In this document: piece by piece, positions 47,431 to 58,993 of the stretch
How the letters are laid out: every line of letters starts with the position of its first letter
Numbering within the stretch: position 1 is the first letter of the stretch
DNA from: Lucifuga dentata
Taxonomy: Eukaryota; Chordata; Actinopteri; Ophidiiformes; Bythitidae
Length of the DNA: 64,000 nucleotides
Assembly: GCA_014773175.1 (NCBI GenBank)
Contig: VXCM01002569.1
Span: forward strand, 10,001-74,000
Reading direction: 5' to 3'
The notes under the pieces: generated by a model
Told to the model about the DNA's origin: nothing
Seen by the model: the letters and a program-made list of their open reading frames with translations, nothing else
The model's database searches: none
Position numbers and translations under genes: made by a program

Positions 47431-48270
47431 ACCTGCTATATATTATTATAATATAATAAAGTCGAAATAGCTCTAAATAATTTAACAATATCAGTGTCAT
47501 TCAGTTCAGTAACAGAGTTGATATTAATGAAGGACCAGCTAAAGCGCAGCAAATGTCGCATGTAACCTGCATGTGTCCTTAGATAAAATGACTTATTTTG
47601 CACATTGTAAGGAATATTATTGCAGATGCTCCTAGTGTGTAGGGACCGGGGGTTGAGTTAGGGCGTGCGGTGTGTGTTTGNATGTCAAACAGCATTCATC
47701 TGCTTAAAAGCCCTCAGGGAAGAAACTGTTTTTAAGTCTGGTTGTCGAGGTGTCGATGGTCCTGAAGCTCGCTTAAAACAAGAGTCCTTAAAAATTCTGA
47801 TTCTAGATGTTGAAGAACTTTAAAATGCAGCTGTACGCTTGATTTTCATCTGTACTGCATTTCAGACAGAAAAAGCTGCAAACGTGAAACTTGATACGAT
47901 TGTGTCATTGGCCAATAATACACGACTCCTTGCTTAATCGCTGTATGAGACAAACCAGGTGAGTAAATGCCACCTGGATTTATCTGTTATCTTAGCGTCA
48001 GTCTTTTAAAGTTTGGAGCTTTAAAGCAGAATTTATGTTTTCTTTGCTGATTTAACGAATCAGTGTCGCTTTGACACCAGAGGAAGCAGCATAAAGGGTG
48101 GCTGTTAATTATGAAGCAGCTCATTAACAAGCTGATTAATTGGCTTTTACCTGAGACACACCTGGCAACAACTGATGCTACCTTAATGGGACAAAGGTGC
48201 TCTGATAAGAGAAGCTTTATGAATGAGCTTCAATTATCACTTAGTGTGACGCTGTGTAGTTATTGTGATC
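47431..48270. other. Possible old repeat remnant
   Basis: GCCCTCAGGGAAGAAACTGT, then TTTTAAGTCTGGTTGT (47710-47750), resembles phrases common in teleost interspersed repeats. The rest is not classifiable. Confidence 0.3.
47681..47681. other. Single N without flanking duplication
   Basis: GTGTGTGTTTG, N, ATGTCAAACAGC. No overlap repeat is seen, so this is either an ambiguous base or a gap of unknown size. Confidence 0.7.
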
Positions 48271-48310
48271 TTTTTTTTTTTTTTTTTTTTNTTTTTTTTT
48301 TTTTTTTTTT
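48271..48310. other. Poly(T) assembly join with single N at 48291
   Basis: About 20 T on each side of the N. Confidence 0.85.
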
Positions 48311-49191
48311 TAACTTTATGGAGTTGTATAAACCAATTAAATATCATTAAGACCAAAGCGTACCTGTTGATTTTATAGGATTTATACCTGATTGGTTAGG
48401 GTCTGCCAGTCGTGATCCATCTTGTGAACCGCACACGCCCTGGTGAGTCAGCCTCGTTTACCCACGAAAACCCACAGAGCCGTGCAGGACGTGTTTCGAC
48501 ACGAGGGGAAGGCCATTTAACGATTAAACCGATTGAGAAACAGGACTGAGTGTTCGCAGAGTTTTGCTGCGAACACGTACGAAACATTCAGACGTTGTGA
48601 AATTCCTTCACGTGTTCTTCGCTGTGACTTGAGTTGAACCCGTAGGTTGTGCGTTGACACGTGTGCGACTGTCAGGTTTGGTGTTTAGTGTTAGAAAACT
48701 GCCTGCAGAAAGGAGTGGAGAAAGTAAACATTCCAGCAGGGTGGTAATGATGGTGCTGCACTCAGACAAAATGCTTATTAGTGCAGAAAGTGCTGCAGGT
48801 TTCAGCTTCAGGCTACTCATCGTGTAATTTTACCTCCACGCTCCCGATACTCGGTTCTAACACGACAGTAAAAAGCTAAAATAAGGAAAAATTCCCTGGA
48901 ATTTCTCCTAACTTTGCTTATAAACTTCATATAACCTAAAATATTGAAAAATATTGTTTAATTACACTACAGACCAGAAGTTTGAGGCTACCCCCAGATT
49001 AAAAAAAAAAATCAATACACTGTTTGTTTTACAATTTATTGCACAGGAAATGATAAAAATATGTAAAATAAATGTAAGTAATTAGTTTCCAAGAAGAAGA
49101 ATTAGTCAACAATTCTCACATTCTGTAGTCGCTCTGGCTACAGAAATGATTTTTCATGAAGGCATCAGTCTGTATTAGTGCAGCACCAAAT

Positions 49192-49582
49192 ACAAATCTT
49201 AAAGGTCCACAAAGAAAATTTTCAATAAGACAAAGGTCCGTTTATTAAAGTTAGTCAGNACAAATCTTAAAGGTCCACAAAGAAAATTTTCAATAAGACA
49301 AAGGTCCGTTTATTAAAGTTAGTCAGGCCAGGGTTGGATTGGGATCCTGGGATCCTAATTTTCTTACCGACAGGTGTCGAGCGGAGGGAGGAAACTAGCT
49401 GCGCTGTCAACTCTAGTTGGACATTTGGTTTCACTTTGCAGCGAAGAAAACGGAGAATTTTGATTTGCTGTGTCGCAGTGATGTCTCACAGATAATACAA
49501 ATATAATTTGCTCAGAGTCTGGAGACAGTTGTGGTTCGGTCCAGATCCTGATCTGGAGTCCGGACTTTGAGGATGACTGTTC
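49192..49582 (-). repeat. Unclassified interspersed repeat C, copy 2 (with assembly join)
   Basis: Inverted partner of 4511-4917: starts ACAAATCTTAAAGGTCCACA and ends GGACTTTGAGGATGACTG. A 67-bp duplicate (49192-49258 and 49260-49326) around an N at 49259 is an assembly artefact, so the real element is about 68 bp shorter than shown. Confidence 0.75.
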
Positions 49583-49811
49583 TATTCAATAGCTGTATAT
49601 TCATAAGCTAATTTCATTATTTTTAAATTGAAAAAAGTTTTGAAAGCACACACAATTTGTGCAAATTGACGAACCTATTATTACTCTGCCGTTAAATTTA
49701 ATATACACAGCTAAACACAGGTGTCACAGCTGGCCAATCAGAAGAGAGCTGGCTTTTCACTCAGTGTGCACAGCTGTGCTGCAGCAAGGGAGAGTAGAAA
49801 TCAATCAGTGT

Positions 49812-49813
<2 letters not shown>

Positions 49814-49840
<27 letters not shown>
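49814..49840. repeat. Poly(T) run
   Basis: 27 consecutive T followed by AAAA; could be the reversed tail of a retroposed sequence, but no body is recognised. Confidence 0.85.
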
Positions 49841-49845
<5 letters not shown>

Positions 49846-50698
49846 ATGTTAAAGGCTTGCAAATTTTGAAAGTAGACCCAAAATGAAAATAAGAACATGG
49901 AAATATGTATGATATGTCTCTTATTTAAACCTCATTGCATTATAAGCTTTTAATTTATTGTATATAGAACAGTTAAAGAAACTTTTTTCCTGTTAGACAT
50001 TCAGTTTGCAGCAATGTAAATACACATACAGTATAAGAATGAGCCTTTTTTTCAGTGTTTGACTCTTTTTTTTTCCCCCCCCATGTTTGACTCTTTATTT
50101 TCCATACTGAAAGTGTTTTGGAAACACGGATCTGACTCACTCCTCTGACCTTTCTGCTTTTTAAATACTATTAAGATCTGATGATGGCAGTTTTCCCCCG
50201 TGTTTAAGCGTTTTGGAAACAAGCATGTGAGCATTCATCCCTCCACAGGAAATTATGCTCATTTGTCCTTTTCTGTTCAGCTTTGACTCGTGAAATCAAT
50301 CCGACAGGAAAATCTTACAGTAAACATGTTTGACTTGTAAACAAATTAGCATCTTGTCGTTGAGTGTGTGTTTACTGGCGTATCACTTATCACCAAAGTG
50401 ACGACATGTCTCTGTTTCCAGTTTCCAGTTTCAGGCCTTTTCTTGTTCTCTCACGCTGCATGAAACGACTGTTGTGTGTTTTTTTTCTGTTGGTGGTGTG
50501 AAGAAGTCCCAGATTTCTCCCGTGTCAGCTGCTAACTCACACGGCTACGCCCTGCAGCTGCGATCCACATGCCTTTTAATTATCCACCAAGCAGCTGAGA
50601 GTTCGGCTCAAACTGCTTCCACATCAGTTTGGTGGGAACAGAAATCCTGACGTCTCTAAAGACCGTGGAAGCTGCTGGCCCAGTGTGCTGTCATGCAT

Positions 50699-51281
50699 TT
50701 AAAGGACCATTCCACCATTTTCCATGTTTGAGCCTAATATATTCAATTTTCATACATGTAACGTTACTGACAATCATTTCCCAAAGCATACTACTGGAAC
50801 GGTGAATTAAAAATGTTTTTCCTACCTTCCAGACCTCCATTGGTTTCAGTTCATTCTGCTATTAAAATCAACTTGTTGATACTGTAAACGTTCTTGGGAT
50901 AGGTAATCCATCATCACCAACAAGACGTGTATTCAGGTTTTTTTAGAAGTTATGTAATTTTAGTGTTTAAGCTCAATAAAAAGCGTGGAGTGAATGTATG
51001 CCTCCACCGGGGAATATAGTCCCAAAAGAAGACCTGCGTTTATGGAAAAATTTAAAGGACCGTGACTTCATAAGGCTGTGTAACTATTAGCAGGAGAAAC
51101 ATGGATTTTTAAGGTGGGTGTATCACTTGAATATTTGATTTTGAAAGATTAAGAGATTTAGCAAAATATCAGGAAAACTGAAATACGGTTTTATCTTTTG
51201 AGAAATGATTGTCAGTAACATAACGTATGAAAACTGAATATATTAGGCTCAAACATGGAAAATGGTGGAATGGTCCTTTAA
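50699..51281 (+). mobile_element. TTAA MITE, subfamily A copy 5, matched TIR variants
   Basis: Full length (583 bp). The left end TTAAAGGACCATTCCACC and right end GGTGGAATGGTCCTTTAA mirror each other, as do the next positions (ATTTTCCATG and CATGGAAAAT). Other A copies have CATACCG and TTGCATG at these positions. Confidence 0.92.
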
Positions 51282-51386
51282 TGATACTAATTAAATACAT
51301 GTTGTCTACTGAAAAGAATTTCCATCTTTTCCAGTAGCATTTGATATAGTATAGTATAGTATTTGAGTCCTAAAAAGTCTTATTTC

Positions 51387-51515
51387 TTAAAGGAGCAAAC
51401 TGGTGATTTTGCATGTTTGAGTCCAATAAATACTACCCGCATACATGTTTCATTACTGTTGAACATTTAAACAAACTTAAAACTGTATCTCAGTTTTCCT
51501 GTTATGGTCCTTTAA
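51387..51515 (-). mobile_element. TTAA MITE, subfamily B, 129-bp deletion derivative
   Basis: Left terminus TTAAAGGAGCAAACTGGTGA through AAAACTGTATCTCAGTTTTC, then directly CTGTTATGGTCCTTTAA. Only one full terminus and the outermost bases of the other remain. Confidence 0.82.
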
Positions 51516-52771
51516 AAATAATTTGACATATTTCCAAATAAACTTTTAAGTTTGACACAGATGTCATACTGGGCTTAAAAATCTCTAACTTGTAAGCCAT
51601 TTATTCTTTTTCACTTGTTATATTATGCTAATTTGAGTTTGCATGGGCAGCAACAGGCACCATGACAAAGGAACTCAAATTTTATTAACATAAAGATGGA
51701 GTGGAAATTCCAAAATAAATAATCACTAAACAACTTATCAATAATTGATTAGAGTGGATGTGTGTGTCTGAACACATCGGTGTGTGTTCAGCTTTAGCTT
51801 CGCCGCCGCAACACGTCCGAGGCTTCTCCCCTCATAACCTGATCGCTAACAACAGGAGCACGATTAGCCGCTGAACAGCTGCTTCCTGTGTCCCTCCACT
51901 CAGCGCCTCTGCACTCTGAAACGAGAGCGTGCTGAGTGACGCGACCTTTAACCCCTTGTGACTGCTGCAGCGTTAATAATTTAAACGTACCAGGCGCACT
52001 GTTGATGATGACTGGGTTGTTTTGGAAGCGTGTTTCCTGTTCTCATGGCCTAAAAAATGAAACGCTCAGAAATCCTTTTAGTCTTTTATTTGTGTGAGTC
52101 ATGAAAGCAGAAACAAATGTGATTGGCTGAGATAAATCTGAGTAGATTAACCTGGTTTTTCAGGTTAAGACTGTAGCCGAAATCAATACAATCAATATAT
52201 TCACATTCCTATACTGAGCGTCTAAAAGTTGTGCATTACATTGGTGATTAAAAACTAGAAGCTGCTTTTCAAAATAAAATGCCTTGGTGTTGTAGCAAAT
52301 CATGCAAGAAGCAGATTTAATAGTTAGCCAACTAAGAAATGAGTTCTTGATGAATAAAACATTTCACCTAAAGTGTTTTTTAAACAGCGTAAAAGTAGTA
52401 TTTTGTTATTTCCTGTCGTATTTATATTTTAATATCGCAGGAAAAGCTGCTGCAATGCTGACGCCTGCAGAAACCCAAAGGTCCTGAATCCCTGAAAGCC
52501 ATTTTTGATTGGTCCTTTTATTCTGTAACATGTTTAAGGTTATTTATTTTAAAAAAGGACAATGCACTTGATAAAACAATAAAATGTAAATGTGCCAGAT
52601 TTAGCCAAACGACTAATTTTCATCCGTTGTCCTTTGCTATGATAAGACGGCTACCTAAGACCTAAAATGATGACAACATAATGCGTTACATAAAATACAG
52701 ATCCAATAAATTTACAGTTCAAAACATCATTAAAACACCTGCCAACAAAAAACCACACACATTTTTAAAAA

Positions 52772-52793
52772 TTATATATATATATATATATAT
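52772..52793. repeat. (TA)n microsatellite
   Basis: About 10 TA units. Confidence 0.92.
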
Positions 52794-52857
52794 CTCAAAA
52801 GACCAGTCTGATATCTTCACTACTTGATCCAGCAGAAATAAACCAAACCAACCAAAC

Positions 52858-52884
52858 CCTCCTCCTCCTCCTCCTCCTCCTCCT
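52858..52884 (+). repeat. (CTC)n microsatellite
   Basis: About 9 CTC units. Confidence 0.92.
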
Positions 52885-53219
52885 TCAAATACAGAAATCA
52901 CAGATTTGATGGTCTAGCAGCCATTTCTTTAGTTCCTTAGCAAATGAATTAAAGGTATTGATACTCTAATGTGTGCTGGTGTACAACTCCATTGTTGTGC
53001 AGATGATGTTGATGCCATCATGCAACACGTTTGAATTTACCTGTCTACACACCTGCTTAGACACACACCAAATCCTGGTTTCTTTGTATGTACAGCAACA
53101 ATGACTTGCTGCTTTTGTTTTTTTTTAGACTCATACTGTTTTAAACTGGATCTTAGAGGCATGAAAGTAAAACACAGGACTCTAAAACGCTCTCCTCGTT
53201 CCCAGCAAAGATAATCCTC

Positions 53220-53460
53220 CTGCTTTCCTCCTCAGATGAGTTTCTGTGAGGAAACTGTCCCTGCGTGAACTACGTCACCAAAAACCTTCACGCTGCTCTC
53301 TGAACGTTACCCGCCTCCCAGTCCAGCTCTAAAAATACTCCGACCGCAGAGGCTGAGCTATGACGGCGCTCATGCTGAAGTCATCATCAGGAAAATCAGC
53401 AGCAGAAGAAGGCGGGGGAGGGGCTTGTTTTGGTCGGTGGAACGGTTTCAAGCTTTAACG
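53220..53460 (+). promoter_or_regulatory. GC-richer, promoter- or enhancer-like block in intron 1
   Basis: Distinct from its AT-rich surroundings, this block holds CTACGTCACC (CRE-like), CTAAAAATACT (A/T core), TGACGGCGCTCATGCTG and GGCGGGGGAGGGGCTTG (GC-box-like, near 53412). It might be an internal promoter or enhancer of myo10. No exon or donor is identified after it, so this is a weak inference. Confidence 0.25.
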
Positions 53461-55061
53461 ACTTCCTTTTGTTCGTTTTATATTTTTAGCTTTACAGTCG
53501 CTTTGCAGCTTGTTTAACTTATTTCAGAGATTTCTTTTCTCTCTCTCTCAGCGTTACAGAGTTTTCAAATAAAGCGAGGCTTTTTAATCATCCGTCCAAA
53601 CTGACAGTTGAATTTGGCAGCTTTCCCAAATGGGCAAACGGAGAATCCCGCCCACTTTGTGCCGCGATCGTAGGTTAGCATAACGGTTTTAATTTCTCTG
53701 CATGAACTTGTTGAAGGAGAGACTACCATAATGTGTCCGCCACTGTCACATTTACATGATTAGTGCAGCGCCCGTTCAAAACGTGCCTGTTCAGAACATG
53801 CCGGACTTTATGGCGTGCTCTGCAGCCTGCCATAAGCGCCCGTGGAGCGGAGCGTATCCTGCCATGCGGACTACTTTTTACCTGCACAGCTCAATTCAAG
53901 AGCCGCTCATCCAAACATCTTCACACGTGACGCTGCATGTCTTTGGGTCCTGAGCAATAAACCTGCTGAATATCAGCTTCATGACGGGTTCTATGATGTT
54001 GGTGCCACAGACGGAGATTTCTGGATTTATAGAAAGATTTATCGTATCGAGTTTACAAAGACAGCCTGTTAACAGCCCCTCCCCTCGCTATGGCGCCAGG
54101 CTTTTCGCCACACTTGAGGACGCGGCTCTGAACACGTGACACGGTTACTTTGCAGCGTGTTTCCATGTTATGCTACTTGGTTCTTTTTTGACATACAGAA
54201 GCAGCAATTGTGAATAATCGTTCCCGGGTTGAAAGTTTTTCCAGCTCTCTCTGATTTTGGAGTTTGGAGTTGATCATTTAGCACAGGTGTGTTCAGCTAA
54301 CATTCAGGTGGGTCCGGATACTAGGGTCTGAAACCACGACCTGATCCGGATCTGGACCGGAGTCCGGTAGCTGGTGACCACCAGTTTAGCAGATTTATTT
54401 TTTGTTTCTGCGAGCAGAGCTTGGTATTACATATGGATTTTATTTGGTTTGACATCTGTCCCTGGTTTTTTTTTGGTTTAGCACTAAAACTGTTCAGAGG
54501 ATCAGCGGTGAAGGAAGTAACTGGAGCCATTAGCTAAATATTTTTGCATTTTGGGAGAGAGACGTTAATTTTCGCTGTAAAGTCTTATTTAATTTCACTT
54601 TTCCTCCTGCAGGGTCGGCGAAGACGTCCTCATGCTGCGATCTGCTTTCCTTCTTTTGTACAGTAGATTTTAAAAGTAGAGAGAAAACCTGATCTTACTT
54701 TTGATCCTTCTGTTTTTTTTTAATTGAGTTGACTTTGTAAGCTAAAGATAATACATTACAAAAGGATGTAATTTGCCCTCAGTTAGCTCTAATTTGTTCC
54801 TGTTTTAGCTTTATTGCAGCTTTTATTAGAATTTCAACTCCGGACTTTTGGATTTGCTACTCTTTAACCGCTAAAAACAAACCTGACAGGAAGTAGAAGG
54901 AGTTTCTGGTTACACACAACAAAACATGTGAAGGCAGAGTTGAGGAAGAGGAGGAATTACTGTTACTTGTATCGGCTACAATGCCATTGTTTGTCTCTCT
55001 CTCCATCTCTCTCTTTCTCTCCGTCTCTCCCTCTCTCTCCATCTTTCTCCCTTTCTCCCCC
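53461..55061. other. Intronic sequence with a GC-richer, possibly repeat-derived block
   Basis: 53640-54150 is less AT-rich and partly open (65 and 76 residues in overlapping frames) but not recognisable. 54300-54390 contains CCGGATCTGGACCGGAGTCC, distantly like the CCGG-rich end of repeat C, so a third decayed copy is possible. Confidence 0.35.
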
Positions 55062-55192
55062 TTCCCTCTCTCTCTCTCTCTCTCTCTCTCCTGTGGGAGG
55101 ATAATAAGTCGTATGACTCTGAGTTTNTTCCCTCTCTCTCTCTCTCTCTCTCTCTCCTGTGGGAGGATAATAAGTCGTATGACTCTGAGTTT
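55062..55192. other. Assembly join: 65-bp duplicate around a single N at 55127
   Basis: 55062-55126 and 55128-55192 are identical; each begins with a (CT)n run. Confidence 0.9.
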
Positions 55193-55685
55193 GGCGTTTA
55201 GGAGGCATCAAACGTCTTATTAAACATCATCTGTAAACTGAAGCTCATGGTTCTGATGACAGATGATGGTTTTCACTTTCGTAACATCATTTACCAAACG
55301 TGTTCCAGATTTTTTTTTCTTCTTAAAGCAACTAAATAAAATCAAATTTGACAACATTTTGTCCCGAGAAACCCAAATCAGTAGACTTTTGGTCTTAAAT
55401 TGACTCAGTACAGAATTATGGAACTGGTGTTGTGACGAAATCTGCATCCCTGCAGAGCATCTCATCCCCACTCACAGACAACAGATCATATATGTAATCC
55501 AAGACAATATTTATTCCTTTGAATAACTTTTATCAAACATTATGGCGTTTCTTAGATAATCATACCTACAGTAAGTCTGTTGGCAGCAAAGATCTAGTTC
55601 TCCATTCTATTTATTTATTATTTCTGCTGAAAAATGCATCTCCTCCTTTCTGGGTCCTGAGGAAGGTTCATTCACCAAACTCATC

Positions 55686-55818
55686 CTGTCTCACAAAAAT
55701 AACCCAAATATGAGTTTTTAATGTCATTTCATTCCTTCATCTTCAGAAAGTNCTGTCTCACAAAAATAACCCAAATATGAGTTTTTAATGTCATTTCATT
55801 CCTTCATCTTCAGAAAGT
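55686..55818. other. Assembly join: 66-bp duplicate around a single N at 55752
   Basis: 55686-55751 and 55753-55818 are identical. A third, diverged relative follows near 55860-55980 (CCTTGTCACACCCAAACAGC), which appears to be real older duplication. Confidence 0.88.
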
Positions 55819-56377
55819 GATTTATTCTGGGCATGTAAATCTCAGCAGAAAAGCTACTTCCTGAAAAATGCATCCCGTCCTTTCTGAGCCGTGAGGAGGG
55901 TCACATGACCAAACTCACCTTGTCACACCCAAACAGCCCAAACGTGAGCTCTTAACTTGATTTCTTTCCTTCATCCTCAAAAAAATATTTACAGTGGGGA
56001 TGCAGTTTTCTGCAGGGATGCGATTTTCGGCACAACACGGGTTCTGCTGCACGGAGAGAAACCAGAAGTCAGGAGAAAAAATATAAATGTTACAGGTAAA
56101 AGCAAACATGCTGCGTATTATTCTGCAGCTGGAATTCTCTGAAAGACCCTGAACGTCTCTTCACCGACAGTTTTCTTAAAAGTTCTTGCAAATTACTGTG
56201 TTGGTGTTAGATCATGGGTTACCTGTCATGTATGCATGTGTGGAAATGAAAAAGTGTGTGCTTGCATGCATGTGCGTGCATGTATTTGTGCTTTTTGCAG
56301 GTTCTTAGATTCACTACGACATGTTTATTTATGTCAGTTTGTGTATTTATGTGTTATTAAGAAATTGTTTGAGTGTA

Positions 56378-56502
56378 ATCAGGTGTGTGTGTGTGTGTGT
56401 GTGTGTGTACGTACATGTGTGTTTGTGTGACGGTGAGCCNATCAGGTGTGTGTGTGTGTGTGTGTGTGTGTACGTACATGTGTGTTTGTGTGACGGTGAG
56501 CC
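56378..56502. other. Assembly join: 62-bp duplicate around a single N at 56440
   Basis: 56378-56439 and 56441-56502 are identical; each begins ATCAGG and a (GT)n run. Confidence 0.9.
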
Positions 56503-57835
56503 TTTCCCAGACCTTTCCAAATGTCAATACAGCGAGCTAATCAGTTCCCACAATCCCTTGCTGTGACCCTGCGCGTCCAGTCATTTGAATCCAAATAACC
56601 TGTCAGAGAACTCGTGCTGATTGGTTCTCTACAAAGACTTTGCGACTTGATTGGTCTGCGCTGCATGCCGGCAAAGGTTCAAGGTCAGTTTGCAGTAGTA
56701 AGCAGCAGACTTCCTGTGGCTGCTTTTCCCAGGCGTTGCTGCTGTCGTGTCGTCATTCAGCCCAAAACTTTCGCAGGTTTTTTTTTTTTTTTACCCTCCA
56801 GACTCAAATTCCTCTGCTGCAAAACGATCCTGTAGAAAATTGGTGTAAGTTTGGAGGCTGGAAAATGAGAAGCAGAGACCTCACCTTTACACTCGGTGCC
56901 TCATTTTTTACCCTGCAGCAAAACATTTCACAGCCAGAAACTTCACACTGCAAAAAAACCTCCATTTCAGCTATTATTTTATTACTATAGACTAGTTTTT
57001 ATTCATTTTGAGATCTTCATGCTTGTTTTTGACCTTTCATCCATGTTCTTAAAGTTCTGGTCTTATTTTCAGTCATATTCCTGATGTTGTAGACTCTTTT
57101 TTTAAGTATTCCCACCTTTCCCAATCTTCTGTGACTTTTTATTAGTATTTCTGAGTTTTTTATGAAATTTCTTTCCCAATCTTTAACTGATATTTACAAA
57201 CTTATAGAGTTTTTAAAGTCTGACGTCTTTTCCTAAAAATAGTAAAATAATCTTCCATTATTTCAGTTTCTTTCCAATACAAATCAACCTGTTTCTGGAA
57301 ATATGTTTTTCTTGTTTCTAGTGCAGCAATCTGCCTCATTCTGACATTCATTTCTATAAAATTTTAAAATATGTAGGATTTTTTAAAATAAAATAAGACT
57401 AAGAGGACTTTTTTCTGTTCTAATAAGTCAGTATGAGACAGAACGGTTAGTGAAAAACTCCAAAGTGCAGCTTTAAAACGGTCATTTTATTGTTTAGACT
57501 GTCTCACTCAGTGCTTTAATTTTGAAATGAAGCACGTGTCTCTGTCTTCTTACTTTCTATTGGCTGGATGAAACCTAAACAGATTCAAAACAAACAAATG
57601 GTAATCTCTTAAAATGAGGCAGTTAACCTCTGTCATAAAAAGCAGGTCCGCGTTTCCCTCAGACAGTTAATGATTAATCCGTCCAATCAGGTGAGCCGGT
57701 GCTTATCTCTCTGCCAAACAGAAAGAAAAGCGCTGATACGGCGTCTCCACCGTGAAACAACGGAGAACATCAGGACCTGCAGGGAAACGTCTCTAAAGAC
57801 GTGATAACGGCGTCTGTGTTTGACATTTCCATCTG
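56503..57835. other. Intronic sequence, no feature recognised
   Basis: Short overlapping ORFs only (up to 116 residues, compositionally biased). AT-rich with T runs. Confidence 0.5.
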
Positions 57836-58431
57836 TTAAAGGACCATACCGCCATTTTGCATGTTTGAGCCTATTATATTCTTTTTTCATACATGTAACG
57901 TTACTGACAATCATTTCTCAAAGCATACTACTGGAACTAAATTAAAACTGAATTAAAAATGTTTTTCCTACCTTCCAGACCTCCATTGGTTTCATTTCAT
58001 TCTGCTATTAAAATCAACTTGTTGATACTGTAAACGTTCTTGGGATAGGTAATCCATCATCACCAACAAGACGTGTATTCAGGTTTTTTTTAGAAGTTAT
58101 GTAATTTTAGCGTTTAAGCTCAATAAAAAGCGTGGAGTGAATGTATGCCTCCACCGGGGAATATAGTCCCAAAAGAAGACCTGCGTTTATGGAAAAATTT
58201 AAAGGACCGTGACTTCATAAGGCTGTGTAACTATTAGCAGGAGAAACATGGATTTTTAAGGTGGGTGTATCACTTGAATATTTGATTTTGAAAGATTAAG
58301 AGATTTAGCAAAATATCAGGAAAGCTGAAATACGGTTTTATCCTTTGGGAAATGATTGTCAGTAACGTAACATGTATGAAAACTGAATATATTAGGCTCA
58401 AACATGCAAAATGGGTGGTATGGTCCTTTAA
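57836..58431 (+). mobile_element. TTAA MITE, subfamily A copy 6, full length
   Basis: 596 bp from TTAAAGGACCATACCGCC to GGGTGGTATGGTCCTTTAA. An extra ACTAAATTAAA lies near 57938. It pairs with the inverted copy at 58994. Confidence 0.92.
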
Positions 58432-58963
58432 ACACCTGTTTGCCTTGTCGTAATTCAGGTTGTTTAATAAAATGCAGACACCAATGAGAAATCATCAAAC
58501 ATTATTTGTGAGTACCACTGAAGATGGATGGATAATAAACATGCAGAAAGTGAAGACGTGAAGGATGTTTCCTCTCTGACAGCCAGGTGGTTTCTGAAGA
58601 GCTTTCAAGGACTCGTAAGTCATGAAACTCTCAGCACACGGATGACTTTGGAAACTTTCAAGATGAAAACATCAAGCACACCTGCACTCCAACATCCAAG
58701 ATTTTAAAAAAACGAGTGCATAAACCATTTCCCTCCTTCAACATGTCAGAGAAACGATGCGTGACGTGTTGCTGCTGATCCTCTGAAGGTTCTTCTTGTG
58801 GTGAACAGAAGCGTCTTTCTTCTCTTCCTGACGTCTGAGAGGGACGGCATGATGAGATGTGAAGCCTGAACAAGCCAGGAGATAACCGTTCCGCTCGGCT
58901 GATGATGGAACCCAGTGATATGGAAAGGACCGAGGATCTAAGAGCCAAAAGATTAAGACATTT

Positions 58964-58993
58964 TTAAAAGACAATACCGGTGATTTTGCATGT
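58964..58993. mobile_element. B-type MITE terminus, split by an A insertion
   Basis: TTAAAAGACAATACCGGTGA plus TTTTGCATG, then an A element begins at a TTTAA. Intact B copies read GCATGTTTAAGCCC here (for example 36479), which provides the TTAA target. The remainder of this B copy is not present. Confidence 0.65.

Larger units (their letters stand above)
51516..53219. other. Intronic sequence, no gene recognised
   Basis: AT-rich with two microsatellites (listed separately). The 61-residue ORF at 52302 has no recognisable features. Confidence 0.5.
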
